Assembly: GCA_024233115.1 (NCBI GenBank)
Contig: JACKQB010000002.1
Coordinates: 186,001 to 250,000 of the forward strand
Length of the DNA stretch: 64,000 bases
Direction of reading: 5' to 3'
DNA from: Akkermansiaceae bacterium
GTDB lineage: Bacteria; Verrucomicrobiota; Verrucomicrobiia; Verrucomicrobiales; Akkermansiaceae
Shown here: positions 8,255 to 18,456 of the stretch, one piece after another
Layout of the letters: each line of letters starts with the position of its first letter
Numbering within the stretch: the stretch's first letter is position 1
Program-made: the position numbers and the translations under genes
Notes under the pieces: model-generated
Told to the model about the DNA's origin: nothing
What the model saw: the letters and a program-made list of their open reading frames with translations, nothing else
Database searches by the model: none

Positions 8255-9698
8255 CACAGCCATCCCATAAGAATGGACAATTTTAGTGTGGCTGGCGGCC
8301 GATCCCACTCAGGATCGGCCTGATGAAAAACAAACCAACCAAAGCCAGGCTGCCAGTGCTAACCCAGCTCTGCAAGCTCATACCGCCACACCTCGTCCCC
8401 AAACTTGCCTGCAAGCACGGCATCGACAAGCAGGCACGCGCCTTCACGGCATGGAGCCACGTCGTCAGCCTGCTCTTTGCCCAGCTCACCCACTCCATCG
8501 GACTCAACGATGTCTGCGATACCCTTCGCATTCATTCGCGCTGGCTCGGCAGTCTCCGGGGAGCCGTCGCCCCCGCCCGCAACACACTCTCCCACGCTAA
8601 CAGGAACCGCAACAGTGACATGATGGAGGATCTCTTCTGGGGAACGCTCCGTCACCTCGACGGGCTGATGCCGGGAGGCTTCGGCATACGCTACAAGGGT
8701 GTGCCCAGAAGATTCAAGAGAGCTATCCACGCCGTGGACTCTTCCACCATCGCGCTGGTGGCCAACTGCATGAGCTGGGCAAAACACCGCCGCCGCAAGG
8801 CCGCCGCCAAGCTGCACCTGCGCCTCAACCTCCAGAGCTTTCTACCGGGGTATGCCGTTATTGAAGAGGCCAGTCATCACGACGACACCCGCGCTCCTGA
8901 ACTCTGCGCCCACCTCCAGGAGGGCGAGATCGCCTTGTTTGACAAGGCCTACATCAACTTCACCCACCTCTACAACCTTGCCCTGCGAGGCGTCTTCTGG
9001 GTGACGCGCGCCAAGGATAACATGTCCTATACCGTGCGCAAAAAGCTCCTGCGCAAGCGCAGCGGCAACATCCTGCGTGACGACCTCATCCTGCTGAAGA
9101 CCCCGAAGAGTAAAAAACAATACCCAGTCCTGCTGCGCCGGGTCGAAATGATCGTCACCGTTGACGGCAAGGAAGTGGTAATGGTTTTCATAACCAACAA
9201 CACGGACTGGGCGGCCAGCACCGTCGGCGAGCTCTACCAGGCACGCTGGGGCATTGAGGTCTTTTTCAAACAAATCAAGCAGACGCTGCAAGTCTGTGAC
9301 TTCCTCGGCCACAGCAAGCACGCCATCCGCTGGCAATTATGGGCGGCCCTGCTGCTCTACATCCTGATGCGCTTCCAGGGGCAGATGGTGGACTGGGCAC
9401 ACAGTTTTTCAAGGCTCCTTGCGATGGTCAGAGGCGTGGTATGGGATCGCATCGACCTAACGACCTTGCTCAAATCCTATGGGACAGCAGGTGGTCACTA
9501 TCGAATGCGAGCGGCCTGCGAAACCTCGTATCTACCAGGTTTCGCACCATGAAACTGTGGGACAGCACACGGACGTCAAAGCCCGGAACCAAGCGGATGA
9601 GCACTCAAAGTTGAAAAAACAAAATTGCCGAATCAGCCAAAAACCAACGTAATATCAACGCTCGTAGCCCCTCATTCGAGGGCTATGGGATGACTGTG
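8255..9698 (+). mobile_element. IS4-family element with 9-bp target duplication
   Basis: A complete 1444-bp element. Terminal inverted repeats are cacagccatcccata (8255-8269) and the complement of 9684-9698 (cacagtcatcccata). It is flanked by a perfect 9-bp direct repeat aattcatat at 8246-8254 and 9699-9707, within the usual IS4 range. The insertion splits the candidate immunity gene downstream of the orphan RHS tip. Confidence 0.95.
8323..9552 (+). CDS. IS4-family transposase
   Basis: A full-length DDE transposase of 409 residues with an N-terminal DUF4372-like domain (LARKHGIDKQARAF-like region). Catalytic positions: D in AVDSSTIALVAN (about 147), D in IALFDKAYINF (about 208), and the IS4 Y(2)R(3)E(6)K signature in LYQARWGIEVFFKQIKQTL (about 309-327). 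The frame is intact, the element ends are complete and the target duplication is perfect, so the insertion looks recent and the copy may be active. Confidence 0.95.
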   Translation: MKNKPTKARLPVLTQLCKLIPPHLVPKLACKHGIDKQARAFTAWSHVVSLLFAQLTHSIGLNDVCDTLRIHSRWLGSLRGAVAPARNTLSHANRNRNSDMMEDLFWGTLRHLDGLMPGGFGIRYKGVPRRFKRAIHAVDSSTIALVANCMSWAKHRRRKAAAKLHLRLNLQSFLPGYAVIEEASHHDDTRAPELCAHLQEGEIALFDKAYINFTHLYNLALRGVFWVTRAKDNMSYTVRKKLLRKRSGNILRDDLILLKTPKSKKQYPVLLRRVEMIVTVDGKEVVMVFITNNTDWAASTVGELYQARWGIEVFFKQIKQTLQVCDFLGHSKHAIRWQLWAALLLYILMRFQGQMVDWAHSFSRLLAMVRGVVWDRIDLTTLLKSYGTAGGHYRMRAACETSYLPGFAP

Positions 9699-10027
9699 AA
9701 TTCATATTCTTTTCGCTCATACCGAAACACCCCGTTTCTGACCCATGCTACATTCCAACTCTCGCGAGTTCTGAACATTACGGCTTTCTCGTATCTCACA
9801 GTTAAAGGGCGTGTCTGATTCAAACGAAAAAATAACTTTTGATGGTGCATATCACCAGCGTCTTCCTTGCTCCTATATAGCGAAATAAATTTATGCTGCT
9901 TATTACCGGTCAAATCTCTGTGAACAATTAAAGCAGAGGTTATTTTTTCGATATAACTATCATCGATTGCCTCACTAACACCAGAGGATAACAACACAAT
10001 AGCCAAAAGCATAATATGATTATTCAT
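9683..10027 (-). pseudogene. exported immunity-like protein, 3' end replaced by IS4
   Basis: The N-terminal 110 residues are original: a signal peptide (MNNHIMLLAIVLLSSGVSEA) followed by a small beta-rich domain of unknown family. After KEYEF the frame runs into the IS4 terminal repeat and stops after TVIP, so 114 residues remain instead of 128. It follows the orphan RHS tip by 22 bases, the position of an immunity gene. Whether the altered protein still works is unknown. If it does not, the toxin next to it is unguarded or already inactive. Confidence 0.75.
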
Positions 10028-10049
10028 AGTAACTCTATATCTATAGTGG

Positions 10050-10667
10050 CTACCTTCCCCGTTCCGTCCATCTCATGCCGTCAGGCGAATCATACAACTG
10101 CGCCGGGCCTACTAACACATATGTCTCCTTGAAAGTGTCCTCCTCGTATGTATCACATTTTTTTCCAGTTTGTTCCGACAACCTCTCACAAGCGGTCTTA
10201 GCATCGTCTTCAGCCTCTTTGGTTAGTGCTACTGACATCTCTATCTCTTCATCTAGTTCCAAACCTTTGTCTACTTGTCTTATCTCTTGCCACAAATCAC
10301 CCTGCTTAACACCTACGACTATTACATCAATTACGCGTACAGCACTTCCCGTAACATCTCCACATTTTACGTATTCATTGATATGTTGCAACCCCTCTAC
10401 AGGCTGCACACAATAACAACCACCGCTTGAGATATACTCCCATTCAAGTTTCCACTCCCCCTTATTACTCCTATCCCATTCTTCCCATCCCAAATAGTCT
10501 GTTTTGTTTACACTATCGTTCCTAACAAACGAATACAGATTCGTCCCTCCATCCTCTTCCTGAGAATCTCTATTAACAAATCTCCCTGACGCAGGATCGT
10601 AATATGCGTGGGTAACATCGGTTAACACTAACAGTATTAAATAAATAAAGATGGATGGTTTAAACAT
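10050..10667 (-). CDS. secreted orphan RHS tip (signal peptide + RHS hinge + toxin-like domain)
   Basis: 205 residues. A signal peptide (MFKPSIFIYLILLVLTDVTHA) is joined directly to the RHS terminal motif YYDPASGRFVNRDSQEEDGG and LYSFVRNDSVNKTDYLGW, and then to about 145 residues of unknown, Cys-containing sequence (Cys pair GGCYC near residue 93; two more Cys near 187-200). There are no YD repeats. It is either the displaced C-terminus of a larger RHS gene that captured a signal peptide or a real short secreted effector. The candidate immunity gene 22 bases downstream is IS-disrupted. Confidence 0.7.
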   Translation of the reverse strand: MFKPSIFIYLILLVLTDVTHAYYDPASGRFVNRDSQEEDGGTNLYSFVRNDSVNKTDYLGWEEWDRSNKGEWKLEWEYISSGGCYCVQPVEGLQHINEYVKCGDVTGSAVRVIDVIVVGVKQGDLWQEIRQVDKGLELDEEIEMSVALTKEAEDDAKTACERLSEQTGKKCDTYEEDTFKETYVLVGPAQLYDSPDGMRWTERGR

Positions 10668-10789
10668 ATTTCTTTTCGTGTTATGGATAGATTCAGATCA
10701 AATCTGAAGCAGTTTCTACTATATTGAGCTAGTGTTGACATAGGTATGATGAATATGAGGAAGGTCATCTGTTTGCGTTTTTGTTTCAG

Positions 10790-10853
10790 TATTGGCACGC
10801 TGGTAATGGTGATGATTTAGTTGAGATATTTATTTTACGGACTGACCCCTCTC
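10790..10853. repeat. 60-bp dispersed repeat, copy 2
   Basis: About 80% identical to 7983-8042. It ends in actgacccctctc (about 10849), and a second actgacccctctcc follows at about 10897. That second motif encodes the last residues (DPLPERGQ) of the next gene, so the repeat has altered that gene's 3' end. Confidence 0.7.
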
Positions 10854-10896
10854 AGGACCGGTCTGATTTTTCGCTTCATTTTTCTATCTTCACAAC

Positions 10897-11466
10897 TCAC
10901 TGACCCCTCTCCGGGAGAGGATCTAGCTTAGGTAATATTTGTTCATTGTTGTCAGCTTTAGCTTTAGGAGGGACCGACAGCTTAAACGGAAAATTTAAAT
11001 CAACCCATCCAGACTCTATATACTCTATTTTACATTTTCCCGATCTAAAATCAGAAATCCATAGACGTAATGAAACTTTAACTTTGGATTTGTTTTTATA
11101 AATTGGCAACACATCCCCTAAGTTAGGGAAAATCAATGCTCCATCTTTTGCTTCAGATTTATATTTAAATTTGAACTTATCACCGTTCTTGAATATGATT
11201 CCTTTATATAAAAGAGGTGATACAAGTAAAGTATTCGTACTCTTGATAGGCTTGCCATTGTATTTACTATAAAATGAGGTCTTTCCCCACTGGTCTGGCC
11301 TATGGACATAATAGGTATTAAATTCATCCGATATACATTCGACTTGAATTGTCCAATTGTAAAATCTACCTTCTTTTGTTATTGATTCCACCTTTACTTG
11401 AAAGGTTCCGCAGGCAGCGAATTGCACCAAATAAAAAGACAATATTATGACGTGAATTGATTTCAT
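10897..11466 (-). CDS. lipoprotein, candidate immunity protein for RHS-B
   Basis: 189 residues with a lipoprotein signal (MKSIHVIILSFYLVQFAAC, lipidated Cys at 19). The mature part looks beta-rich and I do not recognise the family. It starts 7 bases after the RHS-B stop. A lipid-anchored periplasmic guard fits a peptidase toxin acting outside the cytoplasm. The last 8 residues are encoded by a dispersed GGGGTCAG-type repeat, so the natural C-terminus may be shorter or different. AT-rich like the toxin tip. Confidence 0.6.
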   Translation of the reverse strand: MKSIHVIILSFYLVQFAACGTFQVKVESITKEGRFYNWTIQVECISDEFNTYYVHRPDQWGKTSFYSKYNGKPIKSTNTLLVSPLLYKGIIFKNGDKFKFKYKSEAKDGALIFPNLGDVLPIYKNKSKVKVSLRLWISDFRSGKCKIEYIESGWVDLNFPFKLSVPPKAKADNNEQILPKLDPLPERGQ

Positions 11467-12057
11467 AGAGAGTTCAATAACAATTTTTCCATGCGCTTTT
11501 CACCCATCCGCTTGCATTCCGACAATAGTGTCCAACCGATTCTTCCGCACCCTTTCTAACGCATTCCTCTTTCTTTACTGGATCTTTTAAACCCGCGCAT
11601 TGTGCAAACTTATATGCTCTTATCTCCAGGCACGCCCTTTTTGCGCAATCAGTTGCCTTCAAACCGAAGCAACTATCGTATGCATGCGCATACTCGTGAA
11701 TTGTTAAAAGCTTAAAATAATTAGAGCCAGCAACGCTATTACAGAAGAGAGCTATAGCATTCGTCACGTGGTCGAAATGTCCTCCTCCTTTTTCACCTTT
11801 TTCCTTACACCTACATTTGACAGTGGGGAGCTTACATCCCTTCTCCTTCATGCGATCAATCAAGGTCTTAACTCCTTCATCAGCTTCGCCAAGTTTTTTC
11901 CCTTTTTCACACGTGTCACAAAGACTTTCTAATCCCAAATAGTCAAACTTGTTTACAACGCAATTTCCTACGAACCCATACAAATTTGGTCCTCCCGCTT
12001 CTCGAATCGGATCTCTGGATGGCCAGCGCCCTGTGGTGGGATCATAGTATCTGTAAC

Positions 12058-13625
<1,568 letters not shown>

Positions 13626-13718
13626 TAGCCAATGACTTGTCGCCCTGACCGGGCGGCGCGCAGAAGCTCTACGAAGTCACACGATAGATCAAGAGTAAAA
13701 TGATATATTTGAGTATCT

Positions 13719-15388
13719 CCCTGATCGTTAGCGAGGATTGGGCTGGATTAATTTTTGTGTGATATTCATGCTGAGGGGTTGTAAATCCATCGCGTTGATC
13801 GCTTACGGTGATGGAGCAACGATGTTCTGGCGTTTTTACCTGCTCATTCTCAGGCTGGATTGCTCCCAACTCCCAGTCGACGGCGTTGTCCTTCCTCCTC
13901 CCCGGCACGGGAGGTCTTCAACCGGAACTTTTTGCGCAAGGCGGCTTCAGGCCTTTGGATACATCAGCCGGTGATCCGGCATCCATTCCTCAAAGATCTG
14001 CCGCCAAGCTTTCATCCTCTCATGACAGATGTAAACCACCGCCTTGAGTTGGCGGGCATGACGCTTGATTTCCATGGGCAATAACAACAGCCGCTGCATC
14101 ACCGTGCGCGGACGCTTGGCCAGGTCTTTTTCAGGCAACACCAACAGCTTGAGGGCCCCGAGGATGTTGTAGGCCAACGCCCCGAGGCTATACCATCCGT
14201 CGTTGGCGCTGAGACTGTGGCAGGGCGGCCTGTGAAGCCCTAGATCACTGAGCACTTCGCCAAAGCGGCGTTCACACTCACCCTTGAGCCGGTGACGTTC
14301 AAAGGCTGCCCTGGATTGGGCCGCTGTGTGACCCCGTCCTTCTTCAACTTCGACGAAGCAGTAGCTCCAGAACATGTCGTCTTCCCGTTTGTGACGCAGG
14401 GCCGCAAAGTTATGCGCTTGCCTACAGCCCGAGGGCTGGTGTCTTACCCAGCTGTAGGATACGAGATGTTTGATTCCTCCACGCCAGTGGGTAAGTTCGG
14501 ACTCGCCCCAACTTTCCTCGGGAAGTCCTCCGGCCATGCGTTCCAGGGGACTTGTCCATTTGTTGTAGCTGATGCTGTGGCGGGTGAAGTGTTTGGCCGC
14601 GTGTTCAAGATCCTCCCCGTCACTGCTGCCGCTGTCGGCGTAGAGATAGTGTTTTCCTTTTTTACGCAGCTTACCGCTGTTAGCGCAGAACCTGCCGAAA
14701 CACTCGCTTACTCCGCGCTGTCCCCCGAGTTCGCATTCGAGGATGAGAGGCCCGGCCCACAACGTCTGCCAACCAAGCGATACATCCCCCTTGTAGTTGA
14801 TTGCGGCACCTTCAAATTTTTTACCGCTGACTTCGATCTGGGTATCATCGAAAAACCATTCGAGTTCGTTGCCACCGTAGCTGTATGTATTGGCCGGAGC
14901 CGTCTTGAGCACCCATGTGCAAAACCGGCGGTTGATCGCCTTGAGGGCATCAAGGCCCGCGGGGTCCAGAGCCCGGAGCCATTCGCCCAGGGCGCTCTGG
15001 TCGGGCAGTTTTTTTATTCCTAACAGCCTTAGCAGTGCCTTGTCTTCATTGAGAGCCTCCGCATCCGCCAGGCTGCTTCCTCCTGTGCAGAAGTTGTAGA
15101 GAAAGGTGCTGATGTAGACTTCGGGATCAAAGCCCCGGTTGCGGTTCTTGCGGTGCTCGAGCTGCGGGTAATCACTGATCCAGCCCATTAGTCCGCTTTG
15201 CCGGATCAAGCCGACAATGGCCAGTTGCCCTCCATGCACCGAGCATGATTCCGAGGTTCTTAGCTCCATTGCAAACTTGCGCGGCTTCAGGGAGTAGTGT
15301 CGTGACATGCCCCCTTATACACAATATCAGTCAAAGTTGCAAAATCACCTTCAGGGTGAATCATCCCCAGCGTCGCTAATGATTAGGG
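13719..15388 (-). mobile_element. IS1380-family insertion sequence
   Basis: A 1670-bp element. Imperfect ends: ccctgatcgttagcga at 13719, and the complement of the right end, ccctaatcattagcga, ending at 15388. A direct repeat agtatct flanks both ends (13712-13718 and 15389-15395); the family usually makes 4-5 bp duplications, so part of the 7 bp may be chance. It inserted just upstream of tRNA-Pro. Confidence 0.85.
13947..15308 (-). CDS. IS1380-family transposase
   Basis: 453 residues, full family length. It shows the IS1380 N-terminal block (GFDPEVYISTFLYNF, then GGSSLADAEAL). Catalytic positions are D in FFDDTQIEVSG (about 152), D in YADSGSSDGE (about 222) and E in the KGECERRFGEVLSDL region (about 345). 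No disruption is seen. The start ATG at 15308 lies 80 bases inside the element. Confidence 0.92.
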   Translation of the reverse strand: MSRHYSLKPRKFAMELRTSESCSVHGGQLAIVGLIRQSGLMGWISDYPQLEHRKNRNRGFDPEVYISTFLYNFCTGGSSLADAEALNEDKALLRLLGIKKLPDQSALGEWLRALDPAGLDALKAINRRFCTWVLKTAPANTYSYGGNELEWFFDDTQIEVSGKKFEGAAINYKGDVSLGWQTLWAGPLILECELGGQRGVSECFGRFCANSGKLRKKGKHYLYADSGSSDGEDLEHAAKHFTRHSISYNKWTSPLERMAGGLPEESWGESELTHWRGGIKHLVSYSWVRHQPSGCRQAHNFAALRHKREDDMFWSYCFVEVEEGRGHTAAQSRAAFERHRLKGECERRFGEVLSDLGLHRPPCHSLSANDGWYSLGALAYNILGALKLLVLPEKDLAKRPRTVMQRLLLLPMEIKRHARQLKAVVYICHERMKAWRQIFEEWMPDHRLMYPKA

Positions 15389-15620
15389 AGTATCTTTGTA
15401 TCCAGCCATCTCCATACCCTCACCACGATGGTTGCCACGAGCAACAATCGGCCCGCGCGCTCCTTGTCCATCCACCTCAAATAGAATGACATCCAGCAAA
15501 CCGCAACAATGATGACACGGGATATTCCCGGAAGATTGTGACAATTTCACCTTGTGTGCTATCCTTACAAACGCTGTGCAGAAACAACATGATCCACAGT
15601 CAACCCCAAAAAATAACACG

Positions 15621-16094
15621 ATGAAACTTAAATACATAATTACCCTGATCGCAACGACTGCTATGTTTACCTCATGCGAGGAAGCCAGGAAAACGACCGA
15701 CGAAGCCACTGACAAAGCCGCAAAGTCGGCTGAAAAGGCTGCCGATTCTGCTGAGAAGGCCGCCGAGGCAAGCAAGGAAGCCGCCAAGAGCATCGCTGAT
15801 GCAGCGAAAGAAAAAGCCGCAGAAGCCAAGGCAGCCACTGAAAAGGCAGCCGCTGACGCCAGAAAAGCGGCCGAAGAGAAAGCAGCCGCAGCTGAAAAAG
15901 CCGCTGCGGATGCTGCCGCTGAAGCCAAGAAAAAAGGTGAGGACGCTGTCGAAGCCACCAAAGACGCCGGTGATGCGGCCAAGGAAAAAGCCGCCGATGC
16001 GGTGGAAGCCACCAAAGACGCAGCCAAAGCAAAGGCCAGCGATATCATTGACAAGGCCACCAAAGCAGTCACACCCGAAAAACCGGAAGAGTAA
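15621..16094 (+). CDS. Ala/Lys/Glu-rich coiled-coil lipoprotein
   Basis: 157 residues from the ATG at 15621, chosen because it opens a lipoprotein signal (MKLKYIITLIATTAMFTSC, Cys at 19). The mature part is low-complexity A/K/E/D sequence with an 11-residue-like periodicity (EKAADSAEKAAEASKEAAK), predicted to be one long amphipathic helix similar to LEA-like or Lpp-like envelope proteins. A role in envelope spacing or stress is plausible but unproven. A strong terminator follows at 16161. Confidence 0.8.
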   Translation: MKLKYIITLIATTAMFTSCEEARKTTDEATDKAAKSAEKAADSAEKAAEASKEAAKSIADAAKEKAAEAKAATEKAAADARKAAEEKAAAAEKAAADAAAEAKKKGEDAVEATKDAGDAAKEKAADAVEATKDAAKAKASDIIDKATKAVTPEKPEE

Positions 16095-16160
16095 GCGGTC
16101 GGGTCCGGGTGCAAAAAAAGCACGCCTGGACTTGCCGTAAGCCCCCATCAACTCACACAT

Positions 16161-16196
16161 CACCCCTGTTCTCTGCTGGACAGGGGTGTTTTTTTC
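16161..16196 (+). terminator. rho-independent terminator
   Basis: Stem CACCCCTGT (16161-16169) with ACAGGGGTG (16180-16188), a 10-base loop, then a run of seven T. It ends the lipoprotein transcript upstream of scpB. Confidence 0.92.
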
Positions 16197-16318
16197 TTAA
16201 AAACAACCTTCTCGCGCGTGAATTCCAGCCTATCAACACCCTCGCATCCCAATCAGATGCGATATTCGATTTCACAGGCTTGCAATCTCGTCGCAATCTC
16301 ATAATCTGCCGCCTCTCT

Positions 16319-17200
16319 ATGCAACTCTCCGCCATCATTGAAGCCCTGCTGATCGCCTCTGAGGACCCCCTCCCCAGTTCCGAAATCGCCCGCCTGATTC
16401 GTGCCCGGATAGCCGAAGCCGAAGACGCCCTGGCTGCTGCCGCCGAAGACAAGGATGAGAATGAGGGTGAAGAAGAACCTGCTGACAGGCAACCCTTGGA
16501 GAGACCGCAACTGCCGGACGAGCTTGCCGCTCTAGCAAATGTCAACGATGACGCGATTACGGCTGCCATCGCCGAGCTGAATCACAGTTACGAGACCACA
16601 GGGCGGGCATTCCTCTGTACGGAAAGGGCCAAGGGATGGAAAATCTACACCCGCCCAGACTACGCCGAGTTTGTCCGCCAGCTCTTCCCGGGAAGAAAGC
16701 CGAGCCGTCTCAGTGGCCCGGCGATGGAGACGCTGGCAATCATCGCCTATCGCCAGCCCGTCACCAAGGCCTCCCTTGAAGCCGTGCGCGGTGTTTCCTG
16801 TGACGGCATGATCCAGAAACTCCTTGATCGGGAGTTGATCAAAATCGGCGGTCGCGCCGACCTCCCGGGTCGACCCATGCTCTACGAGACAACGGATCTA
16901 TTCTTTGAACATTTTGGTGTCAAATCCGTTGACGAGCTGCCCAACGCCAGCGAACTCAGATCGGTCAAGCTCCCTGAACCTGAAGACTTTGCTGAAAGCC
17001 CTGAAGATACGGAGGAAACCGATACACCGGAAACCGAAGCAGACGATTCTGATAGCTTTACCCAGGAAGACATCGAGAAACAGCTCGCACTCACCGCAGC
17101 TGGAATTCCCAAGTCAGAAGTAGAAACAACACCAGATGCAGATGCAGGCGGCGAAGCACCCGGCGAATCGTCCGGTTCAAGCAACGAAGAGGAAGAGTGA
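16319..17200 (+). CDS. scpB: segregation and condensation protein B (ScpB)
   Basis: 293 residues from the ATG at 16319 (MQLSAIIEALLIASEDPL), the canonical ScpB start. Two winged-helix domains are recognisable, with the family signature LSGPAMETLAIIAYRQPVTK and then VRGVSCDGMIQKLLDRELI, and a FGVKSVDELP ending. ScpB binds ScpA and Smc to form the condensin that organises the chromosome. Oddities: an acidic insert (residues about 42-60) inside the first domain and a long acidic C-terminal tail of about 75 residues. scpA is not in the window. Confidence 0.93.
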   Translation: MQLSAIIEALLIASEDPLPSSEIARLIRARIAEAEDALAAAAEDKDENEGEEEPADRQPLERPQLPDELAALANVNDDAITAAIAELNHSYETTGRAFLCTERAKGWKIYTRPDYAEFVRQLFPGRKPSRLSGPAMETLAIIAYRQPVTKASLEAVRGVSCDGMIQKLLDRELIKIGGRADLPGRPMLYETTDLFFEHFGVKSVDELPNASELRSVKLPEPEDFAESPEDTEETDTPETEADDSDSFTQEDIEKQLALTAAGIPKSEVETTPDADAGGEAPGESSGSSNEEEE

Positions 17201-17251
17201 TTTCCGGTTAGTTATTTTCAGTTAGTTATTTTCAATCATCCCTTAAAAAAA

Positions 17252-18322
17252 GTGCCACTCGACAACATACGTAAAAAAATCGACGCCATCGATCAACAAC
17301 TGCTCGACCTTCTAGCGGATCGCGCCGGTCTCGTTCACGAAGTCGGTGTGATCAAAAAAAAGGAGGGGCTGCAAATCTATGCCCCGGAGCGTGAGGATGC
17401 ATTGCTCAAACGCTTGGCAGCCATGAACAAGGGGCGGCTCCCGGACCGATCCGTGCTTGCCATCTACCGCGAGATCATGTCCGCGGCACTTGCCCTCGAA
17501 GACGACCTCAAGGTCGCCTACCTGGGGCCCGAAGGCACCTGGACCCACCAGGCAGCCATCAAAAAATTCGGCCACTCGATCACCTACTCCCCTCAAGCCA
17601 ACTTTGCCGATGTTTTTGAACAGGTGGCACGCCGCAAGGCGCACTATGGTGTGGTTCCCATCGAGAACTCGACCGAAGGAGCCATATCACACACGCTTGA
17701 CCTCTTTGTTGACTCCCATCTTCAGATCTGTGCCCAGATTTTACTCCGTATCGAGAATGGTCTGATGGCCTGTATTCCACGTGCCCAAATCAAGACCCTC
17801 TATTCACACCCACAAGTCTTTGGCCAATGCCGCAACTGGATACTTCGCAATTTCCCCGACGCGGATCTAGTGGAGGTTTCCTCCACGACCAAAGCCGCGA
17901 TGCTCGCACGCCAAAATGCGGCCGATGGTGCTGCGGCACTCGGCGGCAAACTTGCCGCCGAATTAAACGATCTCGATATCCTTGAAGAGTCGATCCAGGA
18001 CCGGGCGACCAATACCACGCGCTTCCTGGTCATCGGTGAAAAGACCTGCCCGGCGACGGGTAATGACCGCACCTCCATCCTCTTTTCCATCCATGACCGA
18101 CCTGGCTCCCTGGTCAAGGCGCTACAGGCCTTCGACAAGCTCAACGTCAACATGAGCAAGATCGAATCGCGCCCATCCAAGCAGCGCGACTGGGAATACA
18201 TCTTCTATGTCGATCTTGCAGGCCATTGCACCGACCCCGCCGTATCCGATGCCCTGCTGGAACTTGAGAAACACTGTTCTTTGGTAAAAATGTTCGGCAG
18301 CTACCCGGACTCGGATGAGTAA
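17252..18322 (+). CDS. pheA: chorismate mutase / prephenate dehydratase (P-protein)
   Basis: 356 residues from a GTG at 17252. Three domains: AroQ chorismate mutase (about 1-85, with IRKKIDAIDQQLLDLLADRA), prephenate dehydratase (about 90-270, with YLGPEGTWTHQAA and VPIENSTEGAISHTLD and the catalytic TRFLVIG), and a C-terminal ACT domain (about 280-356, DRPGSLVKALQAF and ESRP). It converts chorismate to phenylpyruvate, with phenylalanine feedback through the ACT domain. It starts 51 bases after scpB and may share its transcript. I saw no leader peptide or attenuator. Confidence 0.96.
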   Translation: MPLDNIRKKIDAIDQQLLDLLADRAGLVHEVGVIKKKEGLQIYAPEREDALLKRLAAMNKGRLPDRSVLAIYREIMSAALALEDDLKVAYLGPEGTWTHQAAIKKFGHSITYSPQANFADVFEQVARRKAHYGVVPIENSTEGAISHTLDLFVDSHLQICAQILLRIENGLMACIPRAQIKTLYSHPQVFGQCRNWILRNFPDADLVEVSSTTKAAMLARQNAADGAAALGGKLAAELNDLDILEESIQDRATNTTRFLVIGEKTCPATGNDRTSILFSIHDRPGSLVKALQAFDKLNVNMSKIESRPSKQRDWEYIFYVDLAGHCTDPAVSDALLELEKHCSLVKMFGSYPDSDE

Positions 18323-18456
18323 GCTTTATTTTGTTAGGATCCAGTAATCCTGACTTTGGGAAAGACATCCGAGTGGTGCATCTTGAGGATTTCACGCCGT
18401 GTAGTGCCCGGTGGCATTTCGTTGACATCAAAGTCACCGCGATGTAGGCAGTAACC

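Noticed and set aside
15383..16123. Long open frame on the minus strand opposite the Ala/Lys-rich lipoprotein
   Set aside because: It mirrors the low-complexity lipoprotein gene, has no signal or domain, and the plus-strand gene has a lipobox and a terminator.
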